This document shows, piece by piece, positions 16,175 through 25,421 of a DNA stretch of 51,059 nt. The DNA lies in the NCBI GenBank assembly GCA_964392985.1, contig CAYMSF010000030.1:1-51059 (forward strand), written 5' to 3'. Every line of letters begins with the position of its first letter. The stretch's first letter is position 1. This stretch comes from CAYMSF01 sp964392985. Its GTDB lineage: Bacteria; Verrucomicrobiota; Lentisphaeria; Victivallales; Victivallaceae. Made by a program: the position numbers and the translations under genes. Below the pieces are notes generated by a model. The model ran no database searches. It saw only the letters and a list, made by a program, of their open reading frames with translations, and had not been told where the DNA came from.

Positions 16175-16744
16175 ATGATTCGATATTTGAGTTATTTTCT
16201 TATAGTTGCGACTTTGGCAATCACCGGTTGCGAAAGTCTTGATTTGTCATGGGATGAAATACTGGGCACAAGTAAAAGCGCGGAAACCAACAAAAACAGT
16301 GGCAAATATGAACCGAAATATGTATTGACCTTTCATCTCATTGTTCAATATCCGCGGGCTGAAGAAATTGAGAAAATGATTACGACTTTTGATGGCAGAA
16401 AATTATGGATCAACACCAATTTTCTGGCTCATACCCGGGATATCAAGCAAGTCAAGCTGATTGAACGCAAAGATAAAAAGGATTTTTATGACCTGGCGCT
16501 GCAACTTGATAACCGTGGTAAAATGAAATGGATACAGGTGACCGCCCATAGCAACAGCAGCGAAATTGCCGTTCTGGTGGATGGAGTGTTTTATCGTGAA
16601 TTTACGCCGGAAGTAATTACCGATGAAGATGTTGAATGGATAGTCATTCCCGGTCCGTTCGACCCGGTTACAGCGAAGGGTATAGTAAAATATGCCCCGA
16701 AAAATCATGAATTTTACAATCCTGACATAAACCGGATAATGTAG
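16175..16744 (+). CDS. Lipoprotein of unknown function
   Basis: A 189-residue protein with a lipoprotein signal ending at Cys19 (AITGC). The mature part alternates charged helices and strands; the segment FYDLALQLDNRGKMKW, then SEIAVLVDGVFY, resembles the periplasmic P1 head of SecD, a fold also seen in stand-alone exported proteins, but the similarity is too weak for a firm call. The start has GGAG about 11 bases upstream. The next gene begins 31 bp downstream on the same strand and also encodes a lipoprotein, so the two probably form one unit. Confidence 0.7.
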   Translation: MIRYLSYFLIVATLAITGCESLDLSWDEILGTSKSAETNKNSGKYEPKYVLTFHLIVQYPRAEEIEKMITTFDGRKLWINTNFLAHTRDIKQVKLIERKDKKDFYDLALQLDNRGKMKWIQVTAHSNSSEIAVLVDGVFYREFTPEVITDEDVEWIVIPGPFDPVTAKGIVKYAPKNHEFYNPDINRIM

Positions 16745-16775
16745 GTTTATCATTACCGGTGGAGAAACTGAGCTT

Positions 16776-19139
16776 ATGATCAAATTATGCCGTCAGAAAG
16801 CTCTCATTCCCATACTGACGACGGCATTGCTTGCCATTGCCGGTTGCACTTCGACAGAGGAAACGGCAAATCTGTATGGTACCGTCAGGGCGCCGTATCG
16901 CATTGTTGAAGTTAGAGTCCCTCCATACATGGATGGAGTAATTGACGAAATAGCCTGGAAAAAAGCTGAGCTGGCTTCGGGATTTCTTACTCCTTCAGGT
17001 TACTGGGATTTGTTTTCGCCGCAAGTTTGCGCTGTTTATGACCGTAACAATTTATATCTGGCGTTATCGTGTCCAATTCCGCCCGGAAATAGTGTTGTGT
17101 CAGGATTGCGGACAACGAATGATGCCAATATCCGCGAAGATGAATCGTTCGAAATATTACTCGACCCCTCTGGAAAAAAACAGTCCTACTATCTGCTTAT
17201 CGTTAATTCTTTAGGCTATTCTTACCCGGCATTCCGAAAACAGGATGGAACGTTATGTGACTGGCAGGTCGCTCCTGAAATAAAAACCTCAAAAACCGCC
17301 ACCGCCTGGCATGCAGAAATAAAAATTCCCTTTACCGCATTCCCCCCTGAATTCCGGCGGACCTATCCGGCAAAATGGATGGTAAACTTCAAACGCAACC
17401 GCGGCGGTACCGGCGGAGTTGTGTCAAGTTGGAGCGGAGCGGCTAATTTGAGTGGAACAGAGCAGTTGATGCCAGCGGAATTTTCTTTGCGCGGAGACGT
17501 ATCTTTTGCCATATCACCAATTTCGCGTCAATTTGACCGCTGTGATTTTGAACTGACTGTTCGCAATCAGGCCATTATTTACCGGCGTGTCGTTGTATGT
17601 GCCGGAGCCTCATCAATTTTCACTAATGAATATCTGCTGAAATCAGGCGAAGAAGTGAAAGTGCCAGTTTCTATTAAAATTTATCAACTGGAAGAAATAC
17701 TTGACTCCAGACGCGGGGAGAGAATGTTTATTTCCTGCCGTGACGCAATTTTTAAAAATTTATTTGATTCACGATCAGGATTTCTGCCATCGGCTGAGGC
17801 TGAATTAGCCAGTTTTTATGTTTATCCCGGCGAACGCGCACTACGATTTCATGTTGATTCCGGGTTTGAAAAAGGCAAGGGCAAATTTGCCGCCGAAATC
17901 CGGCATGAGAATGACGGCGCGAGTAAATCCTCCAATCGCTTAACGATTGAAGCTGACGGAAGTCAATCAGTATGGGGCAAATTCACCGTTGATGATCTCA
18001 AACCAGGACGATATGTTGCCGCAATATCCGCTTATAATGTCAAAGAGATTCCGGTTTTTACCGTTTTCAGACCTTTTATCATTACTGCGGAAAAATATCC
18101 GCCAATTTTACCTGAAGGCGAAATCCTCTGGAATCAACGCGGATATTTAACTGTAAATGGCAATCCGGTATTCCTTTACTATATTATCCCGCCTTCAGCT
18201 TCGGTTCCGGAAATCAGCGCTTCCTGTTTCAATGTTATGTACAAACAATCCCAGCGTCAGTTAAATTCGTTATTGCCGAATTGCCTGGAACGGCAAAGCA
18301 TTCAAACCGCAAGTTTTTCACCGAACGGCAGCATTGCTTTGAACCGTACTGTGCTGACAAAAAATATCAACGACGCAGCCAATACCGCTTCCGGACGGCT
18401 TATTTTTCGCAATATCGGCATTAATGCCGGCGCTGACTTATTTTCTCCGGATGATATCAATAAAAGAATCATGCCGGAAAGCTATTACCGGACTATTTAC
18501 AATTACCTTAAAAAAATTGACCCGAAGACGCTTGCCGGGTTGCATGTTGCGTCTTTGGTGCATTTACCGAAATTCGTCGATGCAGCAGATGTTTTTGAAG
18601 TTCAAATTTCCGCTGTAACTGCAGAAAATATGACGAAAATAAACGATGAACTTATTTCTATAAAACGTATACTTGGACGCAAACCATTTGTAGTTGGTAT
18701 CAATGTGAACGGCGCTCCCCCGGAATTAATTCGCGGCGTTGCGTTTATGGCAATGCTGCGCGGAGCTGCAGGAATTGTTTTCAATCCCGACGTTCAACTC
18801 ACTCCGGATGAATTGTCACCGCAATGGCGTCTTTATTGCGGTCTTGCAAATGAAATAAGTGATGCTTTTCCAATTATCGCGCAGCTCCAGCGGGAACCGG
18901 AAATAACCCTGAGTTCTGGCGCCGATAAACTTCTATGGACGGCGGGACGCAGCAAGGGACGGCTCTATCTGCTCGCAATCAATCCGACAACTGCTCCGGT
19001 TAAACTGAGCGCACAATCCAAATTATTTACTGCAAAAGTAAAAGTTTTATTTGAGAATCGTGAAATTACCGCCAATTTTGAAGAGTTTGAGGATTTATTG
19101 CTACCGGGAGAAGTCCGCCTCTACAAAGTCAGCAAGTAA
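16776..19139 (+). CDS. Large lipoprotein with CBM9-like domain
   Basis: The 787-residue product has a lipobox at Cys24 (AIAGC). Residues of about 45-240 form a family 9 carbohydrate-binding-like domain (PPYMDGVIDEIAWKKAE, YDRNNLYLALSC, ESFEILLDPSG, WHAEIKIPFTAF, WMVNFKRNR), the DOMON-related fold common at the start of exported proteins in PVC and Bacteroidetes bacteria. The second half starts with RGYLTVNGNPVFLYYI, like the entry of a TIM-barrel hydrolase, and ends with a beta-sandwich-like tail (LLWTAGRSKGRLYLLAINP, then LLLPGEVRLYKV). I see no clear pair of catalytic acids, so enzyme activity is doubtful. It probably binds or processes polysaccharide at the cell surface. Confidence 0.8.
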   Translation: MIKLCRQKALIPILTTALLAIAGCTSTEETANLYGTVRAPYRIVEVRVPPYMDGVIDEIAWKKAELASGFLTPSGYWDLFSPQVCAVYDRNNLYLALSCPIPPGNSVVSGLRTTNDANIREDESFEILLDPSGKKQSYYLLIVNSLGYSYPAFRKQDGTLCDWQVAPEIKTSKTATAWHAEIKIPFTAFPPEFRRTYPAKWMVNFKRNRGGTGGVVSSWSGAANLSGTEQLMPAEFSLRGDVSFAISPISRQFDRCDFELTVRNQAIIYRRVVVCAGASSIFTNEYLLKSGEEVKVPVSIKIYQLEEILDSRRGERMFISCRDAIFKNLFDSRSGFLPSAEAELASFYVYPGERALRFHVDSGFEKGKGKFAAEIRHENDGASKSSNRLTIEADGSQSVWGKFTVDDLKPGRYVAAISAYNVKEIPVFTVFRPFIITAEKYPPILPEGEILWNQRGYLTVNGNPVFLYYIIPPSASVPEISASCFNVMYKQSQRQLNSLLPNCLERQSIQTASFSPNGSIALNRTVLTKNINDAANTASGRLIFRNIGINAGADLFSPDDINKRIMPESYYRTIYNYLKKIDPKTLAGLHVASLVHLPKFVDAADVFEVQISAVTAENMTKINDELISIKRILGRKPFVVGINVNGAPPELIRGVAFMAMLRGAAGIVFNPDVQLTPDELSPQWRLYCGLANEISDAFPIIAQLQREPEITLSSGADKLLWTAGRSKGRLYLLAINPTTAPVKLSAQSKLFTAKVKVLFENREITANFEEFEDLLLPGEVRLYKVSK

Positions 19140-19234
19140 TAATATTACCAACAGACATTTCTCTTCATTATACCAGCTTTAATTTTCTTTTCTCTCTGTT
19201 CTTTTTTCAATCAATCTGATATGTTTTCCTGAAA

Positions 19235-19813
19235 TTATCTGTCACCCGCATGAATTTGGTTTTGACCTGAGGCAACCCATTCCTGTCTAAGGATGCCATA
19301 TTGAACGCTATCCTCATACTTATCCCACTTCTTCACATGCTGGCGCAAAACGCCTTCCCTGGTCATTCCGAGCTTCTCCATAACTCTGCCGGAGGCAGGA
19401 TTGCGGCTGAAATGTGAAGCATGAATCCTGTTGAGATTTAATTCGGTGAATCCATAATTCAGTATTGCATGCCCCGCTTCGGTACAATAACCCTGCGCCC
19501 AGAACTGCCGACCTAACCAGTAACCAAGCTCAGCACAGTCAAAGCGGCGGTTGATGACAAGTCCGATAGCGCCGGCAAGTTCACCGGTTGACCGGATAAT
19601 AATCGCAAAATTTGCCAGTTCTCCTGACTCAAATTTAGTCCGGTGGGTCGCTATCCACTGTTCCGCCATGCCGTCGTTATAAGGATGGGGAATGTTCAGC
19701 GTAGTATCAGCAACGGCAATATCACCGGCGAGATGTCTTACCCCGGCGGCGTCATTCATTTCAAATGGTCTTAAAATCAACCGTTCAGTATGCAGTGTTT
19801 GACATTGTTTCAT
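19235..19813 (-). CDS. GNAT acetyltransferase, RimJ/RimL type
   Basis: The 192-residue product starts HTERLILRPFEMNDA, the typical opening of the RimJ/RimL (Acetyltransf_3) group, and has the acetyl-CoA region ELGYWLGRQFWAQGYCTEA, followed by NRIHASHFSRNPASGRVMEK. The start at 19813 lies inside the end of the preceding aminotransferase gene (29-bp overlap); a further upstream ATG at 19855 would deepen the overlap and add a lysine-rich tail unlike the family. It is the last gene of a five-gene operon. Relatives acetylate N-terminal amines of ribosomal proteins or small amines; the substrate is unknown. Confidence 0.88.
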   Translation of the reverse strand: MKQCQTLHTERLILRPFEMNDAAGVRHLAGDIAVADTTLNIPHPYNDGMAEQWIATHRTKFESGELANFAIIIRSTGELAGAIGLVINRRFDCAELGYWLGRQFWAQGYCTEAGHAILNYGFTELNLNRIHASHFSRNPASGRVMEKLGMTREGVLRQHVKKWDKYEDSVQYGILRQEWVASGQNQIHAGDR

Positions 19814-20981
19814 TTTTTTCTCTTTCTGACAAATATAGCTTTTTAAAATCAGCAATCACGTTAATTATTTTGTCCATGTCCAATTTTTCTTTCAGAAGAT
19901 ATGGATGAAAAATACCAATTGTATTATGTTCATGCTGCTCGGCCCATTTACATCTTTCAACATTTTGATGAAGATTGTTTTTGAAGTAAGGAAAGTTCTG
20001 CCATTTTTCATCTATTTGAAAAGAAGTGCAACAGGAGAATGGAGTGCTAGCGGGAATTCCGTAATCATTTAATGCTTTAATAATAGTTTTACGATCAATT
20101 CCATAAAAGCAATCGGAATCATACGAAAACGAATAATAATAATAAGCACCTCTGTACTGCTTATCCGGACGTTTAAATAAATTAATCCCCTTGATGTCCT
20201 TTAAATATTTCATCAAGTATTGAACGTTCTCTTCACGTTTGATAGTTTGTTCTTCAAGCCTGGTTAATTGGACTCGTAAAACCGCCGCCTGAATTTCCGG
20301 CAATCGACAGTTGAATCCCAAAACCCGATTGTTGAATTCGGCATCCTTGGGGAGGCGACCATGATTGGCCATCGAAAAGCATATCTCGTTAAGTTGCTTA
20401 TCATTGGTTAACACCATTCCCCCGATACAGGCCGCCATTAATTTAATTCCTCCGAAGCTGAAACAGGTTATGTCTCCGTAAGCGCCAAGTTTCTTTCCGT
20501 CATAAACAGCACCATGGGCCAGGGCGCAATCATGAACAACGGCGATGTTAAATTTCTTTGCAATAGAACAGATTTCCTCAATAGGAGCGATACACCCGGC
20601 TACGTGAGTCGCAATTACAGCTTTAGTTTTGGAATTGATTTTATTTTTCATGTCTTCAAGCGATAACGTAAGCGAGTCTGGCTCGGAATCAACAAATACC
20701 GGTGTAGCGTTAACATATATGACACTGGCTGGACCACTGATAAAGTTGAAAGCGGGAACCAACACCTCATCCCCTTCTTTGATTCCTAACGCCCTCAATG
20801 CAATTTGTAGTGCCACTGAGCCATTGGAGACCCCTATCCCATACCTCGCGTCATGATATGAAGCAAACTCATTTTGAAAATTCTCCACATGCATACCTGT
20901 ATACTGTCCCAGAGCTCCATTTTTTATAGCATTTTCAATGGCTTTCAGTTCGTCTTCTCCAATTATCGGCCAGTCATTCAT
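19785..20981 (-). CDS. DegT/DnrJ/EryC1/StrS-family aminotransferase
   Basis: This PLP-dependent enzyme of 398 residues has the family's features: GVSNGSVALQIALRALGI (phosphate-binding region), DEVLVPAFNFISG, VVHDCALAHGA with the Asp that pairs with the pyridine nitrogen, and CFSFGGIKLMAACIGG with the Schiff-base Lys. Members usually transfer an amino group from glutamate to a keto-sugar nucleotide, or act as sugar dehydratases. It lies between GNAT genes; an aminotransferase followed by an N-acetyltransferase is a common route to acetamido sugars. However, no sugar-nucleotide dehydratase or glycosyltransferase is adjacent, so the substrate might be another keto compound. Confidence 0.9.
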   Translation of the reverse strand: MNDWPIIGEDELKAIENAIKNGALGQYTGMHVENFQNEFASYHDARYGIGVSNGSVALQIALRALGIKEGDEVLVPAFNFISGPASVIYVNATPVFVDSEPDSLTLSLEDMKNKINSKTKAVIATHVAGCIAPIEEICSIAKKFNIAVVHDCALAHGAVYDGKKLGAYGDITCFSFGGIKLMAACIGGMVLTNDKQLNEICFSMANHGRLPKDAEFNNRVLGFNCRLPEIQAAVLRVQLTRLEEQTIKREENVQYLMKYLKDIKGINLFKRPDKQYRGAYYYYSFSYDSDCFYGIDRKTIIKALNDYGIPASTPFSCCTSFQIDEKWQNFPYFKNNLHQNVERCKWAEQHEHNTIGIFHPYLLKEKLDMDKIINVIADFKKLYLSEREKNETMSNTAY

Positions 20982-20993
20982 TTTAATTTCTTT

Positions 20994-21500
20994 CTATTTG
21001 AATACTTTTTTCTTAGCGTATCTTACTATCTGCAACTCCTGCTCGCCGATAAGATGCGATTTTTTTGTGCCATCAAAGGAGTATCCGACTTTAGAATAAA
21101 AATTACGCGACTTGTCGTTAAGCTCCAGCACCCAAAGTGTAATTATACTGAATCCCTGCTGCCACAGGCTTGATTCCGCAAATTCCATCAGTTCCCGGCC
21201 AAAACCGCGCATCCAGCAATCAGGCAGGATATAAATTCCGTATATTTCTCCGGCATCCGTTGCATTTTCGTCACGACTTCTGCCGAATGAAATCCAGCCA
21301 ACAATTTTACCATTATCTTCCGCGACATAATTGTCTTCAATATTTTGCGACAGAATTTGATGCCAGCGGGAGGCTCTATCTTCGATGGACATGCCTTGCA
21401 AAAAACTATCGTTAACGATTCCGGCGTAGGCATATTGCCATGTCCGGATTTGAACTGTTGCGATTTGATGCGCATCATCAATTACTGCTTTTCTAATCAT
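20994..21500 (-). CDS. GNAT acetyltransferase
   Basis: The 168-residue protein opens MIRKAVIDDAHQIATVQIRTWQYAYAGIV, typical of the Acetyltransf_1 group, and has the acetyl-CoA loop RGFGRELM preceded by IYGIYILPDCWM and followed by ITLWVLELNDKSRNFYSKVGY. GGAG lies 7 bases before the start. It is 12 bp from the aminotransferase gene downstream and 18 bp from the GNAT gene upstream, so all are cotranscribed. The substrate is unknown. Confidence 0.9.
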   Translation of the reverse strand: MIRKAVIDDAHQIATVQIRTWQYAYAGIVNDSFLQGMSIEDRASRWHQILSQNIEDNYVAEDNGKIVGWISFGRSRDENATDAGEIYGIYILPDCWMRGFGRELMEFAESSLWQQGFSIITLWVLELNDKSRNFYSKVGYSFDGTKKSHLIGEQELQIVRYAKKKVFK

Positions 21501-21518
21501 TATTGACTCCGTATTTTT

Positions 21519-22016
21519 TTATTGCACGCGCTTACCAACGATAATCAGGTCGCGTTTAATGCCATCCAGAATGGCAACCGCCGGTAACTCGCCCCATCGA
21601 CTGAAACCGAATTTGGTAAATAGTTCAAGGCTTGGATGATTATGACCAAAGATAAATCCAAGCAGTGTATCAATCTCAAGCTCAGGAGCCCCATTCAATG
21701 CCTGAGATAAAAGATATGACCCGAGTCCCTTATAACGAAATTCTTCATGCACATAGATACTTAATTCGGCGGTCCTGCTGTAGGCAGGACGACCATAAAA
21801 GTTGGAAAAGCTCAACCATGCCGCAATGCGATTTTCCTGTTCAATCACCCACAAGGGGCGATGGCCGGGAGTATGCTCCTTAAACCATGGCATACGACTG
21901 CTAACTGAAACCGGTGTTGTATCCGCGGTCACCGTCCGCGATGGAATCGTAGAGTTATAGATTGCAACAATTTGCGATAAATCTTCCAGCGTTGCTATTC
22001 GATGAATAATACTCAT
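21519..22016 (-). CDS. GNAT acetyltransferase, phosphinothricin type
   Basis: A 165-residue member of the phosphinothricin/methionine-sulfoximine acetyltransferase group: IATLEDLSQIVAIYNSTI, then VIEQENRIAAWLSFSNFYGR, then AELSIYVHEEFRYKGLGSYL with the KGLGSYL acetyl-CoA loop, and HPSLELFTKFGF. Family members acetylate the alpha-amine of glutamate or methionine analogues, often for detoxification. The start follows AGGATA and lies 3 bp after the stop of the upstream GNAT gene. Confidence 0.9.
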   Translation of the reverse strand: MSIIHRIATLEDLSQIVAIYNSTIPSRTVTADTTPVSVSSRMPWFKEHTPGHRPLWVIEQENRIAAWLSFSNFYGRPAYSRTAELSIYVHEEFRYKGLGSYLLSQALNGAPELEIDTLLGFIFGHNHPSLELFTKFGFSRWGELPAVAILDGIKRDLIIVGKRVQ

Positions 22017-22019
22017 TGT

Positions 22020-22604
22020 TTATCCTCTCTTTTTAAATGATGCTATACTGTTTTGTCCGGCATGTTGCTCCCATTTTTCCTTGCTGATTTCAAGAATATC
22101 TTCGGCAACCCATTTCCCATTTTTCAGGAAGCCCTGGGGGGCATGAGTTACAAATTTCATGCCGATTTTTTCTAATACTTTACGGCTGGCAATATTCCAA
22201 ACCGCATGGCTTGCGCTAATCTTGACGGCAGAGAGAGTTTTGAATCCAAAATCCAGTATTGCCGTGGCGGATTCCGTCATATATCCGTGCCCCTGGCGCT
22301 CAGGATGAATCCAGTATCCTATAGTCCAGCAATCGGTTTCCTCCTGTCGTATTACTATTCTGCCTAAAGGTTTGCGGTTATGCTTGCAATCGATGGTGAA
22401 AAGATATGCTTTGCCGGAATTCCATGCCTCCAGAGCATTGTTATATGGTTCAATCAATTCCTCTTCACTTGCGGGAGGATTCCACTTCATCCCGTCACAA
22501 AAACCGGCGCATTGACTCGCTGAAAAAACAAAGGGTATGTCCTCGCGAGAAAATCTTCGCAAGATACAACGCGGCGTTTGAATAGTAATCGATAAAGGTA
22601 ACAT
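22020..22604 (-). CDS. GNAT acetyltransferase, RimJ/RimL type
   Basis: The first gene of the operon encodes 194 residues: IQTPRCILRRFSREDIPFVF, WTIGYWIHPERQGHGYMTE (acetyl-CoA loop), and KISASHAVWNIASRKVLEKIG, all typical of the RimJ/RimL group. It shares only general family features with the GNAT encoded at 19235-19813, so they are not a recent duplication. The promoter should lie in the gap beyond 22604. Confidence 0.9.
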   Translation of the reverse strand: MLPLSITIQTPRCILRRFSREDIPFVFSASQCAGFCDGMKWNPPASEEELIEPYNNALEAWNSGKAYLFTIDCKHNRKPLGRIVIRQEETDCWTIGYWIHPERQGHGYMTESATAILDFGFKTLSAVKISASHAVWNIASRKVLEKIGMKFVTHAPQGFLKNGKWVAEDILEISKEKWEQHAGQNSIASFKKRG

Positions 22605-23037
22605 ATTACAACCTGGCAGTTAGCATAAAAATAGCAAATGCTACTGTGATATAAAATTAAACAACGTTAACCTGAATAAAATAAATTGACTTCAAGGAAA
22701 TTCAAATACAGATAACTTCGTTATTATATGTAGAGGATTAAATATTGATTAAAATAAATTGGGACTTTTGATAGAGATATTGCCATAATTTTTTGTAAAA
22801 ACTGTTTTTTTATGAAAATGGAGTTTAAAAATGGCGTTGTTCTGATATATTTACTTATGCTGGAATAGAGTTAAATAGTTTTTGTGATTTTATGGACTGG
22901 TCGGTGTAATTGTATTTTCGATATTATTGATTCACAAGAACATGGTTGTTGGCTTCTTGAAACTCGTCAATTTCCAATTATTAGTTTTGTGTAATTAAGT
23001 CAAATATAATAAGTTATAAACCGGATAAAATCAATAG
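22605..23037. other. Divergent intergenic region, 433 bp
   Basis: Strongly A+T-rich DNA between the GNAT operon (minus) and the kinase gene (plus). A TATAAT at 23005-23010 with a weak TTAGTT 18 bases upstream is a possible kinase promoter, which would give a leader of about 20 bases. No coding or structured RNA signal was seen. Confidence 0.45.
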
Positions 23038-25416
23038 ATGCGTTTTCAATGTCCATTTTGCCAAGGTATTGTAGCAGTAGATAATACCCGTATCGGACAG
23101 GATGTCCAGTGTGGACACTGCGATGAGGTGATTACGGTTCCCGCTGCCCGCCTGGCTTCCGGCGCGATTATTGCCGACTTTATAATTATGGAGGAAATTG
23201 GCCGCGGCGGAATGGGCGTAGTCTATATGGCTCACCAGATTTCCCTTGACCGGCCGGCGGCGCTCAAAATACTCCAGGACAATTACGCCAGCAATGCCGA
23301 ATTTGTGGTTAATTTCATTAAAGAGGCACGTTGCGCAGCCAAATTGAATCATCCCCACATCGTCCAGGCATACGCAGTGGGAGAAGATGAAGGAATTTTT
23401 TACTTTGCCATGGAATTTATTGACGGCGAAACGATGAAAAGCGTGTTAAAGCGCGAAAAAATTATTGCCATAGACAAAGCCGTAGCAATCATTCAACAAA
23501 TCGCTGAAGCGCTGGATTGCGCCTGGAAAGAACAGAAACTCATCCATCGAGATATCAAACCCGACAATATCATGTTGACAAGGAACGGTCGCGCCAAGCT
23601 TGCCGACCTTGGTCTTTCCAGAGTTGCCGGGGAGGTTGACGATGAAGATGAAGGTGATGAGGTAATGGGTACGCCTCAATATATCAGCCCGGAACACCTT
23701 ACCGGCGCGCCGATGGATGTACGCAGTGATATTTACAGTCTTGGTGCAACCTTTTATCAGTTTGTTACCGGACGTTTTCCCTACGAAGGCAAAAATGCCA
23801 ACGAAATTGCCAAACAGCATCTGGACGGCACGCTGATTCCCCCGCAGCAGGTTAATCCACAGGTACCTGAAACCATTGGTCAAATTATCATCAAGATGAT
23901 GAAAAAAAATCCGGCGGAACGTTATCAGGATGCCGAAGCTCTCGTTGAGGATCTGCGAATATTCCGTCGCGGCAAGGTACCGTCGTCATTATCAATGCCG
24001 AAAGTTTTTTCAACTCGTACGCGATCTGTTTCACGCACTGAATTACATCTGCCAGTATCCCCTGGACAAGCTCCGGCAGTACAACCTCCTGAAGTGCCAA
24101 CAACAACGACCGGGTCTTTAAAGCCATTATATACTGCAACGACAACGACTTCAAGCGGTTTGATTTTCAGTGGCAAAGCAGAAGAGGAATTACACACCGA
24201 ACCGAAGAAAAAAGCTTTCGCCTGGTTGATTCTGGTAATTGCGGTAATTGTTCTTATTTCCGGTGCTGCCATCTGGTTTTTTGTCATTCCGCAACTTAAA
24301 TCATCCAAACCAGCAGTAAAAGCTCCTCCGGTTGCGCAACCCGTGAAACAAGTCAGTCCTGAAGAAAAGAAAAAAATGCGCGACCCCGAATATTGCGCCA
24401 AAATAGATGAATTGTTACTGGCACCTCGTAATTCTCCGGAAGATGCGGTAAAATTTCTTACCGGTACTGACGAATTCTTCGAAAAATATCCACAGCCTGA
24501 AACAGAGGTACAACGCGATAAATTAAAGGCGCTTATACAGGTTTATTCACCGCTTGACGAAAAAAACCGGGTCGCGGCAAACCGGAAAAAATTGCGCGAC
24601 GCCCATATCCAGGAAATACAACGCAACAAGAATGCGTCAGAAATCGCAGTCGCAGAACAACGCAGACAGGACGAACTTAAGAAACGCCGGGACGCTGAGG
24701 ATTTAGAACGCCGGCGGAAACTTGACGAAGAAAAAAAGAAACAAGAACAACGCATTGCCGATTACAGTAAATCAATAAAAAACAAAATGATCACGTTGGC
24801 GATGACATTCGTTCGTTGTGGAAATTCAATTGATCCGGCCGCCGCCGATACCGCTTTTACCGAAGCTATCAGCGAACCCGGAAAAATGGTGGGCCGTTCA
24901 GCCCGCGAGCGCGAAGAGGCGACGAAACTGGCGGATTATGCCAGAAAATTGCAAGCCGGTTTCAGTACCGGCAAAAAAATGAGTGATTTAGTTAATAACA
25001 GTGGCACCGAACTGGACGGCACTCAAATTGAGTTGCGCTCTGGCGCGCTGGGAAAGATAAAAAAGATTGAAGATGGCACAATGACAATAAAAATGTTATC
25101 CTCCGACTCCACCGAGGAAATAAAAATTTCTGAATTGCAAGGCTTTTTCCTTAATAAATTTTTACAACGGTTGGAAAAGAAACAACTGATTGCCAACGGG
25201 TTTTTCTTCTATATGCTCTATAGTTGCAATTTCTATCCCGAACTTTCTGCGTCAGCTCCAGATGAATTCTGGAAAAAGGAGTTGCCCAATCTGGAATTTG
25301 TCTATTTCAAAGAGAAATTACGCAACGCTCCGGAATCGGAAAGAAAGGCATTGGAGGCGAGATTCGGCGCACTTGAAAGCTTCAAGAAAGCCATGACGGC
25401 GATTCCAAAGACATAA
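23038..25416 (+). CDS. Membrane Ser/Thr protein kinase with zinc ribbon
   Basis: The 792-residue protein starts with a zinc ribbon (Cys5, Cys8, Cys25, Cys28), followed by a Hanks-type kinase domain at about 42-310. Motifs are complete: GRGGMG, AALKIL with the ATP-site Lys, HRDIKPDN, DLGLSR in place of DFG, and GTPQYISPE. A Pro/Thr-rich linker leads to one membrane segment near 392-412 (FAWLILVIAVIVLISG). The outer part of about 370 residues has a charged coiled coil near 520-580 and no recognised domain. The architecture is common in PVC bacteria, where kinases of this type are numerous. It probably phosphorylates proteins in response to a signal at the envelope. The metallophosphoesterase gene follows after 5 bp. 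Confidence 0.93.
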   Translation: MRFQCPFCQGIVAVDNTRIGQDVQCGHCDEVITVPAARLASGAIIADFIIMEEIGRGGMGVVYMAHQISLDRPAALKILQDNYASNAEFVVNFIKEARCAAKLNHPHIVQAYAVGEDEGIFYFAMEFIDGETMKSVLKREKIIAIDKAVAIIQQIAEALDCAWKEQKLIHRDIKPDNIMLTRNGRAKLADLGLSRVAGEVDDEDEGDEVMGTPQYISPEHLTGAPMDVRSDIYSLGATFYQFVTGRFPYEGKNANEIAKQHLDGTLIPPQQVNPQVPETIGQIIIKMMKKNPAERYQDAEALVEDLRIFRRGKVPSSLSMPKVFSTRTRSVSRTELHLPVSPGQAPAVQPPEVPTTTTGSLKPLYTATTTTSSGLIFSGKAEEELHTEPKKKAFAWLILVIAVIVLISGAAIWFFVIPQLKSSKPAVKAPPVAQPVKQVSPEEKKKMRDPEYCAKIDELLLAPRNSPEDAVKFLTGTDEFFEKYPQPETEVQRDKLKALIQVYSPLDEKNRVAANRKKLRDAHIQEIQRNKNASEIAVAEQRRQDELKKRRDAEDLERRRKLDEEKKKQEQRIADYSKSIKNKMITLAMTFVRCGNSIDPAAADTAFTEAISEPGKMVGRSAREREEATKLADYARKLQAGFSTGKKMSDLVNNSGTELDGTQIELRSGALGKIKKIEDGTMTIKMLSSDSTEEIKISELQGFFLNKFLQRLEKKQLIANGFFFYMLYSCNFYPELSASAPDEFWKKELPNLEFVYFKEKLRNAPESERKALEARFGALESFKKAMTAIPKT

Positions 25417-25421
25417 CCACC

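Noticed and set aside
19235..22604. GNAT cluster as an integron cassette array
   Set aside because: Gaps between genes are 3-18 bp or overlaps, leaving no room for attC sites, and no integrase is nearby.
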